Shown here in pieces: positions 62,706 through 64,000 of a stretch of DNA of 64,000 bases. The notes beneath the pieces are model-generated. The model was given only the letters and a program-made list of their open reading frames with translations, had not been told where the DNA came from and did not search any database. The stretch comes from Epilithonimonas zeae (lineage in GTDB: Bacteria; Bacteroidota; Bacteroidia; Flavobacteriales; Weeksellaceae): NCBI RefSeq assembly GCF_900141765.1, contig NZ_FSRK01000001.1, positions 1,984,001 to 2,048,000 on the forward strand, read 5' to 3'. Numbering within the stretch: the stretch's first letter is position 1; the number at the start of each line of letters is the position of its first letter. The position numbers were made by a program, and so were the translations under genes.

Positions 62706-63340
62706 AATGTTTCGTTTTAAAATGTTAATACTTGATTTGTTTATTATTTCGTTACTGATATCGAGTGAATTGATTTGGTATCGAGGACACTCGGCTTCTC
62801 TTTATCTTTTCCTAATTGGAAAAGCTGTCTTCTATCTTGATGTAATTTTGTTTTTTCGTCGATGTCAAAGAGCTTCTAAAGTTGAATTGATTCGTATAAC
62901 TGAGGTTCCGGCTTTTTCTTTGCCGATGATAATAGAAAAGTATTGGGCACACAAAACCCTCTTGAAACAAAGTTTGAAGAGGGCTTGAAATCTTTTTGTC
63001 CAAAGGATTAAGGAGTGTCTGGAAAAATTTCAGGAATGAAGTGGAAGGAATTTTTGTAGAAACCCAAAAAGATTTTTTTGAGTGAATGATACTATTCTAC
63101 ATTTGCAACTAGAAAAGCAAAACATCGGTAAGAATTGGTACAACACAAGGTTTTATCGAACCAAAAACCTATAAATAAGCATTGAAAAAACGGTTTTTAA
63201 GAAATTTAATAAGAGTATTTTTTTTCCTTAAAAAGCAAAATTTCCCTTATTCCGTTTAAATAAAAAAAACTTTCATAATCTTTTCAATGATACTTTTATT
63301 TATGCAGCGTTTCTCCCACCAATAAAAAGAATCATCCAAG
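62706..63340. other. Noncoding stretch upstream of ssb with a decayed reading frame
   Basis: No intact gene was recognised. On the minus strand a stop-interrupted frame (about 62744-62950) reads protein-like text (KLFDIDEKTKLHQDRRQLFQ) after one TAG and may be a gene remnant. A hairpin CCCTCTT/AAGAGGG lies near 62957-62986. The promoter of ssb is presumably here but no clean TAnnTTTG box was found. Confidence 0.3.
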
Positions 63341-63346
63341 GTTGAG

Positions 63347-63620
63347 ATGAGTGTAATTTCGAATTAGTAATCAGCAGTTTTCCGAAATACAGATGAGCAG
63401 AATTCCGTAAACAAGCGTAATTAGAAATAAGTTCAATTCCGAAAATATTTTGAAAATTGATATAACTCTTGAGGTAAATAAAAGTATTCACAGTTTAAGA
63501 GAGTGATTTTCCGAAAAGATAAGTAATTGAAAAACTTAACAGACTAATTTTTTACTCTAATGAGTGGTTTTCCGATTTATGAATGAGCGTTTTTCCGAGA
63601 GCAAATGAGTATTTTTCCGA
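63347..63620 (+). repeat. Iteron-like array (16-bp repeats), candidate replication origin or control site
   Basis: Consensus ATGAGTGNTTTTCCGA. Strong copies: 63560-63575, 63583-63598 and 63605-63620, with a good copy at 63499-63514. Degenerate copies: 63347-63362, 63370-63385, 63393-63408 and 63427-63442. Several neighbours are 22-23 bases apart (for example end points 63362, 63385, 63408 and 63575, 63598, 63620), about two helix turns. All face the same way. This spacing is typical of plasmid iterons bound by a Rep protein. Confidence 0.65.
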
Positions 63621-63911
63621 AAAAAGAACTGCACAATCAACTAGTAATATGACTAAACAGATATTAATTCTTTAAGAATTGGAGCTTAAGAAAATTGAAG
63701 TCATTGTAAAACTTAACCAAATCTGTTTTCTTGGCACAAAAAAATCCCCAAAATTGAGGATTAAACCAATAACCATGAAAACTCAAGTAAATTGAGAATC
63801 GGTACAAATTTCGCTACTGCTAAAAAAAATTGTAAAAAACCTAATTAATTACAAAGCAAAGAGACAAAATAAAACTCTATTAAAATTAAATAAACAGATA
63901 CATCAATTTAA
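63621..63911. other. AT-rich noncoding stretch beside the iterons
   Basis: Contains a perfect AATTCTT/AAGAATT palindrome (63666-63680) and a small AATCC/GGATT hairpin near 63744-63761. No gene was seen. AT-rich DNA next to iterons would suit origin melting. Confidence 0.35.
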
Positions 63912-64000
63912 TTATCTGTAATTACACAGCCACTCATTTAAGTCATTAAAATCTCTATATAACATTGAACAATCTTCCACATTGTCAAACTGTTGTTGAA
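63912..64000 (-). CDS. C-terminus of an unidentified protein, cut by window edge
   Basis: The minus-strand frame reads QQQFDNVEDCSMLYRDFNDL, then NEWLCNYR and TAA at 63912-63914, with no stop up to the window edge. The residue mix looks coding, but only about 28 residues are visible. Its place next to the iterons would suit a replication or partition gene, which cannot be shown here. Confidence 0.4.
   Translation of the reverse strand, partial: QQQFDNVEDCSMLYRDFNDLNEWLCNYR

Larger units (their letters stand above)
36812..64000. mobile_element. Genomic island in the 3' end of mnmE (right end outside window)
   Basis: From the mnmE footprint rightward the content changes to defence, toxin-antitoxin and mobilisation genes: HipBST-like, type III RM operon, Fic, broken mobC, DUF932, ssb and iterons. 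Broken genes are present and long noncoding stretches appear. No integrase or relaxase lies in the window, so these should lie beyond position 64000. The island is at least 27 kb. Its extent to the right is inferred, not seen. Confidence 0.6.

Noticed and set aside
62665-62988. 107-residue plus-strand frame overlapping the ssb start
   Set aside because: It has no recognisable motif and overlaps the ssb start and upstream region.
63300-63491. 63-residue minus-strand frame over the repeat region
   Set aside because: It runs through the iteron copies, has no family features and no start context; better explained as noncoding DNA.
63347-63620. Iteron repeats considered as a CRISPR array
   Set aside because: The repeat is only 16 bp with 6-7 base gaps, degenerate, and no cas gene is present.

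Overview
The window reads as chromosome of a flavobacterium close to Chryseobacterium/Weeksellaceae. The evidence is the AT-rich sequence, TAnnTTTG-type promoters, a secreted nuclease with a type IX secretion C-terminal signal, OMP_b-brl_3 and DUF6702 families, an MbnP/diheme peroxidase pair and SCO/YHS proteins. No rRNA, tRNA, CRISPR array or intact insertion sequence was seen.

The window has two halves. Positions 1 to about 36.8 kb look like ordinary chromosome. In order they hold: a DKNYY-type protein; a TPR/AraC sensor-regulator; a copper/oxidative-stress block (porin-like protein, MbnH-like diheme peroxidase, MbnP, two small CxGKCY membrane proteins, secreted superoxide dismutase, SCO, YHS lipoprotein); a secreted endonuclease I; an orphan MnmA C-terminal-like protein; a two-component pair divergent from an outer-membrane beta-barrel protein; an M1 peptidase with HupE/UreJ and DUF6702 proteins; a TetR-controlled RND efflux operon with a repeated palindromic operator; a phosphorelay cluster with CheB and CheR but no chemoreceptor; and a radical SAM/DUF1826 pair.

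From about 36.81 kb to the right edge lies a genomic island. Its left border carries an 18-bp sequence that reads, on the minus strand, exactly as the conserved last codons of mnmE (F-C-I-G-K-stop). This is the footprint expected from an element inserted in the 3' end of mnmE. The island carries a three-gene HipBST-like kinase toxin module, a pair of unrecognised proteins behind a conserved 44-residue basic protein, and a nine-gene minus-strand operon (about 57.2 to 41.8 kb). A Fic-fold protein whose catalytic His is Gln follows, then several unknown or broken genes and a mobilisation/replication module: interrupted mobC, DUF932, ssb and an iteron array.

The nine-gene operon is the most interesting object. 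It combines type III restriction (Res) and methylation (Mod) subunits with a PLD/SNF2 helicase and DUF4391 protein at its distal end. Between them sit five extra genes: a two-TM coiled-coil protein, a DGQHR-domain protein, an HNH-like protein, a DUF262 protein and a DUF262-DUF1524 (GmrSD-like) protein. Junctions are tight (11-bp overlap to 57-bp gap), so the genes are probably co-expressed. I propose a composite anti-phage system in which the methylase marks self DNA and several nuclease/helicase effectors are added to a type III core. This is inference; no function was tested.
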